Positions 8,409 through 18,197 of a stretch of 64,000 bases of DNA are shown here, piece by piece (position 1 is the stretch's first letter; each line of letters begins with the position of its first letter). A program made the translations under genes and the position numbers. Source of the stretch: Brevibacillus composti (GTDB lineage: Bacteria > Bacillota > Bacilli > Brevibacillales > Brevibacillaceae); the NCBI RefSeq assembly GCF_016406105.1, contig NZ_CP066308.1:1127501-1191500 (forward strand), read 5' to 3'. The notes below the pieces were generated by a model. The model did not search any database and was not told the DNA's origin. It saw only the letters and a program-made list of their open reading frames with translations.

Positions 8409-10901
8409 CTATTTGATCAACTGCCCCCGTGTGACCCCCAACTGGTTGGTAGCTTTCAACGAGCGCCATACGTGGGTTCCGCTTACCTCGCCCCGCAGTG
8501 CTTGGCGGTACAACTGAATGACCTCCTGGACACGCGCAGGCTCTTCTTCCAAAAATTCGATCCGGTAGCTGCCTACCCCCAGCTTGCGAAATTCACCCAG
8601 GTATTCCGCGCCGGACTGATCGATCGCGTTATACACGGTGTTGCGGCAGCCCGTATCGACGCGGACGGGGTGAGAGAAGCCGACCCGGTCGCGCAGCGAC
8701 ACGCGTGAGGTTTCACAGGGTGTACCGCAGTTGGTATGGTCCGTCCCCGGACTGAGGAACGTACAGTAGACACAGTGTTCGGTGTGGAACATCGGCATAT
8801 GCTGATGAATCACGACCTCCATCTTGGAAGCATCCGCCTTTTCCAAAAGATCGACCATCTGCTGGATATTCAGATCGTAGGAAGGAGTGACCCGCTCCAG
8901 ACCGCAGCCGAGGAACAGCTCTACGGCCTTGTGGTTGGCGATATTGAGCGAAAAATCGCCGATCAGCGGGATATTCAGCTCCCCTCTGCGGGCCATGTAA
9001 TAGTGCAGCGCGCCGGTGTTTCTCACCAGGATTGCGTCCGGCTTGCTCTTGGCGATCAGAGCGAGGACGCCGTTCTCATCCGGCATGTGAATCCGCATCG
9101 TCGCGATCGCGATCTTCTTGCCGTAGCGATGCGCCAGCTTGACCGCATCGGGATACTGCTTGACGAATTCAAAATCGGCGTAGAGGAAGTCGACATCCGT
9201 CTGCGCGGCCGCCTCCACCTGCTCCAGCGAACGGCAAAGCGCGGTCAAAAGCGGCTGGTCCACCTTTTGGCGCCGCGGCACATCCGCGAATGCGTCCACT
9301 TTGTTTTTCCGGTAGACAGGCGGCTTGGAGCGCAAATACAGCAATTGCTCGACGGCTTCCCGGCGCATCCGGTTCAGCTCGCTGACAGGCAGGATCAGTT
9401 CGCCATCCAGGTGAACCGACAGATCGCTTTCCTCCAGCCGATAGATCGTGCCGCCCAGCCTGCCCAATTGATCCAGCAGCAGTTCCTTCGTCAGAGGGCG
9501 TTTCAGCGCTTGTTCCAGCGCCAGATCCGATTGGCTGGTGACGGCATTGCTGGCTTCTTTGTCCACCCAGGTGACGGACAGCTTTTGGCCGAGCTGACCG
9601 CTCACATGAACGGCGAGCGGGAAAGTGCGGTACGGTTTGTCCGTTTCAAATGTTTTGCGGAGCCGCTTGTCCAGCTCCGGGTCGCTCGTCTTCCAGACGC
9701 GATCGCCGACGTGCACCCGCTGCAGCTTGACGTCATTGCGGCCCATGACGATTTCATAGAGACCGCTGCTCACTTCGCCTTCTACCTTTTGCCCGCGGAC
9801 GAGCAGGTCGTATACGCGGCCGCCTTCTTCTTTTTGCGTCGGGTCGCCGGCGTCAAAGACGATCCCGTCCCCGCGCTTGAGCGGCGCGGACAGCTCGACG
9901 AGCACCGCGTGCTTCAGGACCTTTTTCACGGTGCCGAGGAAGACGCCGCGGCTTTTCGGGAAGGAGCCGTCCAGCAGCTTTTTGTTGTTGGTTCCCTCCA
10001 AAAATCCGGTGGTAAATCCGCGGGAAAAGCTTTGCTGCAGCTCGCGGATGTCCTGCTCGCTCGGCGGGATATCCTGGCCGGCAAAATAGCGGTCGATCGC
10101 CGCACGGTACTTGCTGACGACGTTCGCCACATACTCGGGGGATTTCAGACGCCCCTCGATTTTAAAAGAAGTGACGCCCGCCTCAATCAGCTCGGGAACC
10201 AGTTCGATTGCCGCCAGATCCTTGGGAGAGAGGAGGTATGCGATATTGCCCATATCGCGCTGCACGCCGTCTACGATCAGATCGTACGGTAGGCGGCAGG
10301 CCTGTGCGCATTCGCCGCGGTTGGCCGAACGGCCGCCCCACATCTCCGAGGTCAGACATTGGCCGGAATAGGAGACGCAGAGCGCGCCGTGGACGAAGAC
10401 CTCCATCGGCAGCTTGGCCTTCTCGCCGATCACCTTGATTTCCTTTAACGAGTTCTCCCGTCCGAGGACGACGCGCTCGATCGCGAACGGCTTCGTGAAT
10501 TCCACCGCCTCCGGAGAGGTAATGGTCATCTGGGTGGAGCCGTGAATCGGGAAGTCCGGAGAGATTTCGCGAATCAGTTTGACCAGGCCCAGATCCTGGA
10601 CGATCAGGGCGTCTACCCCGGCGTCGATACAAGCCTCCACCAGCTCGCGGGCATCCTCCAATTCATTTTCAAAAACCAGAATGTTAAAGGTCAAAAAGCC
10701 TTTGACTCCGTACATGTGCAGAAAAGCCATGATCTCCGGGAGCTCCGCCATCTGGAAGTTCTCGGCGCGAGCCCGGGCGTTAAACTTTTCCACGCCGAAA
10801 AAGACGGCGTTTGCCCCATTGGCGACTGCGGCCTTCAGGCACTCCCAATTTCCGGCGGGAGCGAGAAGCTCAATATCTTCACGTTTGATACCGTTTCGCA
10901 T
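8409..10901 (-). CDS. U32-family protein with DUF3656 domain (RlhA-like)
   Basis: An 830-residue U32 protein. The class was first called collagenase-like peptidase, but characterised long members such as E. coli RlhA hydroxylate a cytidine of 23S rRNA, and relatives modify tRNA, so an RNA-modifying role is the better guess. The N-terminal barrel begins IELLAPAGNWECLKAAV. A cysteine cluster (SGQCLTSEMWGG followed by GECAQACRLPY) lies near residues 180-203. A DUF3656-like beta region sits near 370-530. The C-terminal region has a second cluster, HCVYCTFLSPG and NCGTPCE, near 715-740, possibly for an Fe-S centre. The length is greater than E. coli RlhA (about 650). The start is ATG 10901, with the ribosome site GGAGGTT rather far upstream. 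Confidence 0.8.
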   Translation of the reverse strand: MRNGIKREDIELLAPAGNWECLKAAVANGANAVFFGVEKFNARARAENFQMAELPEIMAFLHMYGVKGFLTFNILVFENELEDARELVEACIDAGVDALIVQDLGLVKLIREISPDFPIHGSTQMTITSPEAVEFTKPFAIERVVLGRENSLKEIKVIGEKAKLPMEVFVHGALCVSYSGQCLTSEMWGGRSANRGECAQACRLPYDLIVDGVQRDMGNIAYLLSPKDLAAIELVPELIEAGVTSFKIEGRLKSPEYVANVVSKYRAAIDRYFAGQDIPPSEQDIRELQQSFSRGFTTGFLEGTNNKKLLDGSFPKSRGVFLGTVKKVLKHAVLVELSAPLKRGDGIVFDAGDPTQKEEGGRVYDLLVRGQKVEGEVSSGLYEIVMGRNDVKLQRVHVGDRVWKTSDPELDKRLRKTFETDKPYRTFPLAVHVSGQLGQKLSVTWVDKEASNAVTSQSDLALEQALKRPLTKELLLDQLGRLGGTIYRLEESDLSVHLDGELILPVSELNRMRREAVEQLLYLRSKPPVYRKNKVDAFADVPRRQKVDQPLLTALCRSLEQVEAAAQTDVDFLYADFEFVKQYPDAVKLAHRYGKKIAIATMRIHMPDENGVLALIAKSKPDAILVRNTGALHYYMARRGELNIPLIGDFSLNIANHKAVELFLGCGLERVTPSYDLNIQQMVDLLEKADASKMEVVIHQHMPMFHTEHCVYCTFLSPGTDHTNCGTPCETSRVSLRDRVGFSHPVRVDTGCRNTVYNAIDQSGAEYLGEFRKLGVGSYRIEFLEEEPARVQEVIQLYRQALRGEVSGTHVWRSLKATNQLGVTRGQLIK

Positions 10902-11090
10902 GTGTATGTTCTAACCTCCAAGCTCTTCAAAAAAACAGGCTGTCTTCATCATCATAGGGAAATGTCCCTGTCTCCGCAAGGAAAACCTCCTTCCGGGATG
11001 TGTTTTGGAAAACTTTCCTTCACGTCTAAATCGGCAGGTGTTATGCTTGAAAAAATAGAGAAAAAATGAAGAATGGATGAGGGGCCCACC

Positions 11091-12061
11091 ATGTTGATTG
11101 TGAAGGATATCTTGCTGCAACTGCTTATCATAATGGTGCCTGCTTTATTGTACAAAAGCATATGGTTGGACAGGCCGAAAGAAAACCGGTCCCAGGGCAC
11201 CCTTTTGTTGACCCTGCTCAGTTCGCTGAGCGTCCTCTGCTCGCCATCATACTCGTTTACAGCCTCAAGGATATTCCGCTGGAAACCGCAGTAATTCGTC
11301 TGGAGTCGCTGTCGAAATTCTCCATCGTGGCGATCCTGGCCGCCGTTTTCTATATCTATCTCCTGGAATTTATTCGCGAATCCATTTTGATCCGCAAACA
11401 GCTGGTGCGGGCGGAAAAGCTGAAGCTGATCAGCGAGCTCGCCGCCAGTGTGGCCCATGAGGTGCGCAATCCGCTGACAGTTGTGAGAGGCTTCATACAG
11501 CTGATGCGGGAGGACGGGAACGTAACGAGCCGGGAGTATATGGAGCTGGTGCTAAGCGAATTGGATCGGGCCGAGTATATTATTTCTGACTATCTAAGCC
11601 TGGCCAAGCCGCAGGCGGAGACTTCGGGGAAAGTCGGCATGGCGGTCACTGTGACGGACGTGACGGCGCTGATTTCTTCCTATGCCGTAATACATAAAGT
11701 GGAAATTCAGGTGAATACCGAAGCCGGATTGTACGTCTGCGGAAACGATGTCAGAATCAAGCAGGCCCTCTTGAATCTGATAAAAAACGCGATTGAGTCG
11801 ATGCCGCATGGCGGGATTCTGGAGATCGAGGCGAGGCGGAGCATGGACTACGTGGTCATAGCCATCAAAGACCAGGGAGAAGGCATGACCGCGGCTCAGA
11901 TTGAGAAGGTCGGCTTTCCTTTTTACTCCACGAAGGAAAAGGGGACCGGTCTGGGCTTGATGATTACCTCCAGAATCGTGGAGGCGATGGGAGGAAGACT
12001 GGAGTTTCAGAGTGAAGCGGGAAAGGGGACTTGTGTGAAGGTTTTTCTCCCGGCAAAATAG
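11091..12061 (+). pseudogene. Sensor histidine kinase with deleted, frameshifted sensor domain
   Basis: The reading frame starts at ATG 11091 with hydrophobic KDILLQLLIIMVPALLY, the beginning of a 5TM (5TMR-LYT/KinB-like) sensor. It runs out of frame near 11240. A second frame (open from 11162) carries the last transmembrane helix (VAILAAVFYIYLLEF) and an intact kinase core: H-box LAASVAHEVRNPLTVV, N-box QALLNLIKNAIESMP, G-boxes DQGEGM and GTGLGLMITSRIVEAMGG. Relatives have about 100 more residues of membrane domain between these parts, so an internal deletion with a frameshift is the simplest reading. A truncated, signal-blind kinase from an internal start cannot be excluded. KinB-type kinases feed the sporulation phosphorelay. 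Confidence 0.7.
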
Positions 12062-12103
12062 ACAGGCTTTTGGGAAAGGTGTGAAGGGCTGGAACGCATG
12101 AGG

Positions 12104-12697
12104 TCAATCTGCGTCCAGCCCTTCAAATACGATCGAGACCTTCTCTTCCATAATTTCTTCCAGCGCCCATGCCCCTTCGTTCCGCACCCAGTCGTAGAGG
12201 GCATTGTAGTAGATATTCTCCAGCATATTGGCGGCCACCAGCGGATTGAACCTGGTCTTCAGCCGTCCTCGTTCCTGCGCTTCCTCGATCAAGTCCGCAA
12301 AAAGCTGACGCAACTCGTAGTAGACGTTCTTTTCGTTCTCCAGGATTTTCCTGTGCTTCATCGAGGACTCCACCAGCACTTTGATGAAGTCGTAATTTTG
12401 GATATTCACTTCATTCATGATCTTGTAGATGCGGAGCACCTTTTGTTTGCAACTGTCTCCATAATCCCATTCGTCCCGGCGTTCCTCAATTTCATGAAGC
12501 CGTTCGTATCCCCAGTTCGCGAGGATTGCTTCCTTTGACGTGAAATGAAGAAAAATGGTACCGCGGGCAACATCGGCTTCTTCCGAAATCATGTCGATCG
12601 TGGTGGCTTCAAACCCGTGCTGTTTAAATAGTTTGATAGCGGCATTAAAGATCTTTTCTCGGGTTTCCCGCTTTTTTCGTTCTCTGCGTGTCGTCAA
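12104..12697 (-). CDS. TetR-family transcriptional regulator
   Basis: A 197-residue repressor-type protein. The N-terminal HTH begins RETREKIFNAAIKLFKQHGF and includes the recognition segment VARGTIFLHFTSKEA near residues 40-54. The C-terminal two-thirds is the helical ligand and dimer domain with no recognised ligand. I place the start at TTG 12697, because AAAGGAGGTG sits 8 bases upstream; the longer in-frame extension is hydrophobic and lacks a site. It is divergent from the acetyltransferase at 12897, with 199 bases between. No operator palindrome was recognised. Confidence 0.85.
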   Translation of the reverse strand: MTTRRERKKRETREKIFNAAIKLFKQHGFEATTIDMISEEADVARGTIFLHFTSKEAILANWGYERLHEIEERRDEWDYGDSCKQKVLRIYKIMNEVNIQNYDFIKVLVESSMKHRKILENEKNVYYELRQLFADLIEEAQERGRLKTRFNPLVAANMLENIYYNALYDWVRNEGAWALEEIMEEKVSIVFEGLDAD

Positions 12698-12808
12698 AAG
12701 GAAGACACCTCCTTTTCTGTTACAGTAGATTATAGCACAACTGATTCCGGCAAAAAAAACACTCCCCCGCAAAAAAACAAAAAAGATGGCTGAAAAAAGG
12801 ATAGACTT

Positions 12809-12838
12809 CTTACACAAGCGAATGTATATTTATATACT
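12809..12838 (+). promoter_or_regulatory. Promoter for the NAGS-like gene
   Basis: CTTACA, 18 bases, then TATACT (with TATAAT overlapping 5 bases on) make a plausible SigA promoter about 60 bases before the ATG, in a short AT-rich patch. Confidence 0.5.
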
Positions 12839-12896
12839 ATAATGAATAAATATTAATTCTAATATGACTGCGGATAGCTGGTGTGGAGGAGATAAA

Positions 12897-13373
12897 ATGA
12901 CGGTTACAAAAGCGGTGACTGTACGTTCTGCGACGATGGCGGATGTGGATCAAATGCTCGAGATTATTAATCAATATGCACAGCAAGGGCTGATGCTGCC
13001 GCGGACAAAATTATCTGTATGCGAACATCTCCAATCTTTTATCGTCGCCCATGATGGCGAGCACGTCGTTGGCGTCGCCGGGCTTCATATACTATGGGAA
13101 GACCTGGCGGAGATCCGCTCTCTGGCGATTGCGGAGAGGGCCAAAGGGCTGGGTGTCGGAAAACAGCTGGTTCTCCATCTGGTCCAACAGTGCCGGGACT
13201 TGGGCATTAAGCGCTCTCTGGCCTTAACCTACCAAAAGGAGTTCTTTGAAAAGTGCGGTTTCCATGTGGTCGCCAAAGAGACGCTGCCCCAAAAGGTGTG
13301 GAAAGACTGCATCAACTGCTCCAAACTGCCGATGTGCGATGAAATCGCCATGATTTGCGAAACGGAAAATTAG
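12897..13373 (+). CDS. GNAT acetyltransferase, N-acetylglutamate-synthase-like
   Basis: A 158-residue GNAT protein resembling the short ArgA-type N-acetylglutamate synthases, which make N-acetylglutamate from glutamate and acetyl-CoA for arginine synthesis. Family marks are QYAQQGLMLPR near residue 30, LHILWEDLAEIRSLAI, the acetyl-CoA loop KGLGVGKQL near 85, and the C-terminal signature LPQKVWKDCINCSKLPMCDE with paired cysteines. The start is ATG 12897 with GGAGGAG 5 bases upstream, not the in-frame ATG at 12864. No other arginine genes are nearby, so the substrate remains inferred from family resemblance. Confidence 0.75.
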   Translation: MTVTKAVTVRSATMADVDQMLEIINQYAQQGLMLPRTKLSVCEHLQSFIVAHDGEHVVGVAGLHILWEDLAEIRSLAIAERAKGLGVGKQLVLHLVQQCRDLGIKRSLALTYQKEFFEKCGFHVVAKETLPQKVWKDCINCSKLPMCDEIAMICETEN

Positions 13374-13479
13374 GAAAATTCAGGTCCCTATTCCTCTTGT
13401 TTTTCTGGTACTATGTTCTTAGTTCTCATAATTCCGATAAATATATAACCAGAAAAAAGAGGCATAAGGGGGCAATTCA

Positions 13480-15564
13480 ATGAAACTAGGGGCTCGGATG
13501 CTGATCGCTTTGTTGTTGGCAGGAATCCTGCCGCTGACGGCAGCAGGTGTTTTCTCCTATTCCCAGACCAAACGGGAACTGTTAGAGGGAAGCGCAGCCA
13601 CGCTGGAAGCACTTCGAAACAGCAATAAAGAACAGGTGGAGAACTTCTTTCGCGAACGCTCCAAAAACCTAGAGACGCTGGCTGCATCCGGTGCTGTCAT
13701 TGAAGCGGTGCCTGTCTTTGATACTGTCTGGCAAGAAGGCGTACAATCGAGTGCCTATCAGGAAGTCGAGCAAGACAAAGGAAAAGAACTGAAAATGGAA
13801 GTAGCCCGGTACGGGTTTGCCAATGCATATCTGCTGAATGAAAAAGGAGATGTGATCTTCCAAACCAAGCAGCAGGATGATTTTGGGACCAATCTGATGA
13901 ATGGTCCCGAGAGCGGTTCCGTTTTGGGCCAGACGGTGCAGAAGGCAGCCAAGGGACTTAGTCTGGAGCTCTCGGACGTAAGCAGATACGGGCCGTCCGG
14001 CAATATTCCGGCGCTGTTTATGTCCGTGCCGATTTTTGACAGGGGGACGGTCATCGGTCAATTGGCGGCCGAAGTCCCCCTCGACTATATCTCCCGGCAG
14101 TTGAACCGGAGAGAAGGTTTGGGCACGACGGGCAAGGTCTATCTGATCGGGCAAGACAAGCTGATGCGGACCGAGCTGGAAAATGCGGGCGGAGAGTCGA
14201 CGCTGCTGCAGGTGAAGGTCGATACGGAGATTGCCGATCAGGTGCTGTTCTCCAATCAGACGGCAGCCACGGTACAGTCGACGGACTGGCGCGGCGAGGA
14301 AGTGTTGGTCTCCTATGACCAGGTGAAAGTGGGCAAGCTGACCTGGGCGATTCTGGCGGAGATGGACATGTCGGAAATCATGGCCGGGCCCAATAAGATA
14401 CTCAATGGCATCCTCGTATTTAATGGAATCGTCCTCATTCTGATCGTCATCGTCGCATCAGCCACAGCCGCCTGGCTGCGCCGCTCGTTCGCCAGCATGC
14501 TGCAGGTGGCGAGAAGGATCGGGCAGGGGGATTTCACCTGTGCGGTGCCTCCGGCGCTCCTGAAGCGAAAGGATGAGCTGGGGGAAATGGCCCGCTCGCT
14601 GTTTGCCATGCGGGATCAACTGAACGATATTCTCTTGCAGGTGCAAAATGCCTCGTATTCGGTGACAGAGTCCGTGAAGGAAATCCACGGCAATACGGGG
14701 GAGATCGCCTCGTCCAGCCAGCAAATCGTCGAGGTGGTCGATCAGGTGGCCACTTCCGCAGACCGGCAGGTGGATCAGCTCGGCCACACCGTCTATTTGG
14801 CGGAAAACTTGACCAAAGCCGTCACCGGCGTAAACGGAAACGTGGAGCAGGTCGCGATCTCCTCCCGGGAAATGAGAAGTCACGCCGAAGAAGGACGGGA
14901 AGCGATCGAAGCGGTCGTGAAGAGCATGGACCGCATCCAGGGCGCTGTCGAAGCCACGACCCAGGTGATTCACGCGTTGGAACAGCGTTCGCGCGAGATT
15001 TCGCAAATTACCGGAGCGATTACCGATATCGCCAGCCAGACGAATCTGCTCGCGCTCAACGCCAGCATCGAGGCGGCGAGAGCGGGCGAACACGGCAGGG
15101 GATTTGCGGTCGTCGCGGGCGAGGTTCGCAAGCTGGCGGAGGGGAGCAACGCGGCAGCCCAGCAGATCGTCGCGATGATCAACGATGTGCAGATCAGCAT
15201 CACGGCTGCCGTAGAGAAAATGGAGGAAGGCAGGCGGACCGTTACAGACGGATCCATTACGGCCCGCAAGTCCGGTGCGCTGTTTCAGCAGATCGAGGAT
15301 AATATTCGGCGAGTCTCCCTGGAGATGGAAGGCGTTCGGGAGGCGTTTGCCAAAATCGCGCCGGATGCGCAGCAGGTCGTCTCCTTTGCCCAGGAGGTAT
15401 CCGCCGCATCGGCAGAGGCAGCAGCAGGCGTACAAAGCATCTCAGCCGCAGTCGAGGAGCAAAGCGCGGCGATGGAAATGATCGCGGCTTCGGCCGATCA
15501 ACTGACGGCATTGGCCGGCCATCTGCGGGAATCGCTGGCGGCCTTCCGTCTGGATATGAAATAA
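13480..15564 (+). CDS. Methyl-accepting chemotaxis protein, dCache type
   Basis: A 694-residue transmembrane chemoreceptor. TM1 is at residues 5-24 ([19 protein letters not shown]). A large extracellular region (about 30-300) has the size and motifs of a double Cache domain, with [19 protein letters not shown] in the membrane-distal part. TM2 is near 308-332, followed by HAMP ([13 protein letters not shown]) and the signalling domain, whose tip is [19 protein letters not shown]. The ligand is unknown; dCache receptors often bind amino acids. GGGGGC precedes the ATG. It is monocistronic, closed by a terminator 3 bases after the stop. Confidence 0.92.
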   Translation: MKLGARMLIALLLAGILPLTAAGVFSYSQTKRELLEGSAATLEALRNSNKEQVENFFRERSKNLETLAASGAVIEAVPVFDTVWQEGVQSSAYQEVEQDKGKELKMEVARYGFANAYLLNEKGDVIFQTKQQDDFGTNLMNGPESGSVLGQTVQKAAKGLSLELSDVSRYGPSGNIPALFMSVPIFDRGTVIGQLAAEVPLDYISRQLNRREGLGTTGKVYLIGQDKLMRTELENAGGESTLLQVKVDTEIADQVLFSNQTAATVQSTDWRGEEVLVSYDQVKVGKLTWAILAEMDMSEIMAGPNKILNGILVFNGIVLILIVIVASATAAWLRRSFASMLQVARRIGQGDFTCAVPPALLKRKDELGEMARSLFAMRDQLNDILLQVQNASYSVTESVKEIHGNTGEIASSSQQIVEVVDQVATSADRQVDQLGHTVYLAENLTKAVTGVNGNVEQVAISSREMRSHAEEGREAIEAVVKSMDRIQGAVEATTQVIHALEQRSREISQITGAITDIASQTNLLALNASIEAARAGEHGRGFAVVAGEVRKLAEGSNAAAQQIVAMINDVQISITAAVEKMEEGRRTVTDGSITARKSGALFQQIEDNIRRVSLEMEGVREAFAKIAPDAQQVVSFAQEVSAASAEAAAGVQSISAAVEEQSAAMEMIAASADQLTALAGHLRESLAAFRLDMK

Positions 15565-15566
15565 TA

Positions 15567-15591
15567 AAGAGACCCTTCGTGGTCTCTTTTT
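15567..15591 (+). terminator. Chemoreceptor terminator
   Basis: AAAGAGACC and GGTCTCTTT pair around CTTCGT, with a run of T after the stem. Confidence 0.85.
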
Positions 15592-15800
15592 CATGGATGT
15601 TGGATTCGCGGCTTCTTCTCCCCGCAGCCGCGATTTCTATAACAAACCTGACTATTCCCTCACAGAACCGCTCATCCGTTTATATTTTTTATCGACAAAA
15701 GGATTGGCCGAGCCAAGTTTTCAAAGGGATGGGGAGGATATCACTGGCAAAATGTTGAATCATAAGGACGATGGAGTTTCGGGTCGGAGGGAACCATAGC

Positions 15801-16556
15801 ATGCAGAAACTGGACTGGGAACTATACCTGCTACCGTTCGAACAAGCCGTAGAAGAGATCAAGGTGAAGCTGAAGAACATCCGCAATGAACTCAGGAAAC
15901 GAAAAGAGCATTCGCCTATCGAATTCGTCACGGGACGGGTCAAATCGGTCCCGAGTATTTATAATAAAGCAAATCGCCTGCAGTTCCCCATCGACGAGAA
16001 TATCTGTTGGGAGCTGAGAGATATTGCGGGCATTCGCATCATCTGTCAATTTATCGACGATATTCCTGCAGTAGTCGAAATGATCCGCAAGCGCAATGAC
16101 ATGCGCATCTACCTGGAGAAGGACTATGTCTCCAAGCCAAAGGAAAGCGGATACCGGGGCTATCATCTGGCCGTAGAATACCGCTTGATGACAGCCAGGG
16201 GCGAAGTGACGATTCCGGTGGAGATCCAGATTCGGACGCTGAATATGAATTTTTGGGCCACCATTGAGCACTCGTTGAATTACAAATACGAGGGAATCAT
16301 TCCGTCTGATATCCGCCAGCGCCTGATCGAGGCAGCCAAGGCCTCATCCACTCTGGACAGCGAAATGAACAACATCCGCGAAGAGATCAAGGAAGCACAG
16401 GTAGAGTTCACGACGCGGGAGGTCCCGATGGAATCTTTGCTATCGCTGGTGGAGCTGGACCTGGATGTGGACGACGAGGAAACAGGCGACGGACTGACCA
16501 CGATAGAAGGGAAGAAGCACTACGATGACGACGATGAACTGGCTAAAGGAAGTTGA
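15801..16556 (+). CDS. relQ: Small alarmone synthetase RelQ (GTP pyrophosphokinase)
   Basis: Makes (p)ppGpp from ATP and GTP/GDP without a hydrolase domain. At 251 residues it is the size of RelQ/YjbM proteins. The synthetase motifs are in order: GRVKSVPSIYNKANR near 47, ELRDIAGIRIICQF near 74, KESGYRGYHLAVEYR near 113, and EIQIRTLNMNFWATIEHSL near 141. An acidic tail follows. ATG 15801 is chosen over the upstream in-frame ATG because GGAGGGAA lies 8 bases before it. The 3' end overlaps pepV by 32 bases, implying cotranscription and perhaps translational coupling. Confidence 0.93.
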   Translation: MQKLDWELYLLPFEQAVEEIKVKLKNIRNELRKRKEHSPIEFVTGRVKSVPSIYNKANRLQFPIDENICWELRDIAGIRIICQFIDDIPAVVEMIRKRNDMRIYLEKDYVSKPKESGYRGYHLAVEYRLMTARGEVTIPVEIQIRTLNMNFWATIEHSLNYKYEGIIPSDIRQRLIEAAKASSTLDSEMNNIREEIKEAQVEFTTREVPMESLLSLVELDLDVDDEETGDGLTTIEGKKHYDDDDELAKGS

Positions 16557-17961
16557 GAAGAGGCAGGATGAGCTGATTTTCTGCGCGCAGGAATTTTTGC
16601 GCATCAGAAGCGTGCTGGACCCCGAAACGGCGAGGGAAGGCGCTCCGTTTGGAGAAGGGATACGGCAGGCGCTGGACTACGTGCTGGATCATTGCCGGCA
16701 GGCGGGTATGACGGTGAAGGACGTCGGCGGATTCGCTGGCCATGCTGAGTTTGGCCAGGGGGAGGAGCTGATTGGCGTGCTGAGTCACGTCGATGTGGTT
16801 CCAGAGGGAGATGGCTGGACCTCTCCTCCCTATGCTGCCGAAATTGTGGACGGCAAGCTGATCGCCCGGGGCGCGATCGACGACAAAGGGCCGACGATTG
16901 CCGCGATTTTCGCCGCAAAGCTGGTAAAGGAATCAGGGCTTCCGCTCTCTAAAAGGGTCCGTCTGATCTTCGGCACAGACGAGGAGTCCAATTGGCAATG
17001 CGTCAAAACGTATTTTCAATCGGAAGAGATGCCGACGATGGGCTTTACGCCCGACGCAGACTTTCCCCTGATCTACGCCGAAAAAGGACTGACGGACCTG
17101 ACTGTCAGACAGACGCGGGAATCGTATGAGCGGCTGGGAATACCCGCGGCAGATGGTGCGGGAGCCAAGCTCCTGTCCCTGGATTCCGGCCTGCGGATGA
17201 ATATGGTGCCGGACAAGGCGGAGGCGCGACTTGCCCCTCTCGGCATGGAAGCAGACGAGATCGTGCGGAAATACCGGGCCCATCTGGCAGAGACGGGACT
17301 TGCGGGAACCGCAGATTTGGCAGATGGCCAGGTCTTGCTCAGGATGGAGGGTGTCTCCGTCCACGGCATGGACCCGGGCAAAGGTATCAATGCCGGGACG
17401 GAACTGATTCACTTCCTGGCATCGTTGCCGCTGGATGCGAGAGCGCAGCAGTTCGTCCGCTTTACCGAATCGTATCTGTATCGGCAGCACTACGGGGAAG
17501 CGATCGGCATCGCGCATCATGACGAGGAAATGGGGCCGCTGACGCTGAATACCGGCGTGATCGCCTACGATGCGGAGGGAGAGGCGCTGTATCGGCTGAA
17601 TATCCGCTATCCGCACTCCCTGCCGTATGAGAAGTGGAGCCGCATCTTGCAGGAACGGTTGGCGGAGGCTGGCTTTGCATTGGAAGTCGTCGAGCACCTC
17701 CCACCGCACCGGGTAGATCCGCAGCACCCGCTGGTGACCACGCTGCAGCGTGTCTACACCGAACAGACCGGGCAGGAAGCGGGAATTATCGCCATCGGCG
17801 GCGCTACCTACGGACGCTCGCTGGACGTCGGCGTCGCATTTGGCCCGTTGTTCCCGGGACGTCCAGACAGCGCTCACCAGCGGGATGAATACATCCTGGT
17901 GGAGGATCTGATCAAAGCGACGGCAATCTACGCCCAGGCGATCTACGAATTGGCGAAATAA
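16525..17961 (+). CDS. pepV: Dipeptidase PepV (M20 metallopeptidase)
   Basis: Zinc aminopeptidase that releases N-terminal residues from dipeptides in the cytoplasm. The 478 residues match PepV/DapE-like dipeptidases. Metal ligands appear in order: LSHVDVVPEGDGW near residue 88, ARGAIDDKGP near 113, GTDEESNWQC near 151, and the C-terminal histidine segment GRPDSAHQRDEY near 452. A lid domain separates the two halves. It starts inside relQ and may depend on RelQ translation. The pairing suggests peptide scavenging linked to amino-acid starvation signalling; that link is inference. Confidence 0.93.
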   Translation: MTTMNWLKEVEKRQDELIFCAQEFLRIRSVLDPETAREGAPFGEGIRQALDYVLDHCRQAGMTVKDVGGFAGHAEFGQGEELIGVLSHVDVVPEGDGWTSPPYAAEIVDGKLIARGAIDDKGPTIAAIFAAKLVKESGLPLSKRVRLIFGTDEESNWQCVKTYFQSEEMPTMGFTPDADFPLIYAEKGLTDLTVRQTRESYERLGIPAADGAGAKLLSLDSGLRMNMVPDKAEARLAPLGMEADEIVRKYRAHLAETGLAGTADLADGQVLLRMEGVSVHGMDPGKGINAGTELIHFLASLPLDARAQQFVRFTESYLYRQHYGEAIGIAHHDEEMGPLTLNTGVIAYDAEGEALYRLNIRYPHSLPYEKWSRILQERLAEAGFALEVVEHLPPHRVDPQHPLVTTLQRVYTEQTGQEAGIIAIGGATYGRSLDVGVAFGPLFPGRPDSAHQRDEYILVEDLIKATAIYAQAIYELAK

Positions 17962-17995
17962 GAGGGAAGAGTCCCGGAGAAGGGCCCTCTTCTTG
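17960..17995 (+). terminator. Weak terminator after pepV
   Basis: AAGAGGG and CCCTCTT pair around an 18-base loop just after the stop, with only a short T-poor tail, so termination may be partial. Confidence 0.45.
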
Positions 17996-18197
17996 GACAA
18001 TCCGAAAAAAAACAGGCGGCAAGTCCTCATGGTCTTGACCGCTTTGTTGTTTTTTTGGAAACACTCCTATAGTATAAGGAGATGGAATCTGCACGCGATG
18101 CCAACAACGAGGGAAGCGATGCCGTTTTCTCCGCGTCGCGCGCAACAGCGCCGACGGCAGAGGGAAAGCGGCTTCTTGGTGAAAGGAAGTGGGCCTA

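Noticed and set aside
8736..10292. 518-codon plus-strand frame
   Set aside because: Antisense to the U32 gene; its composition is rich in Arg, His and Gln, as expected for a shadow.
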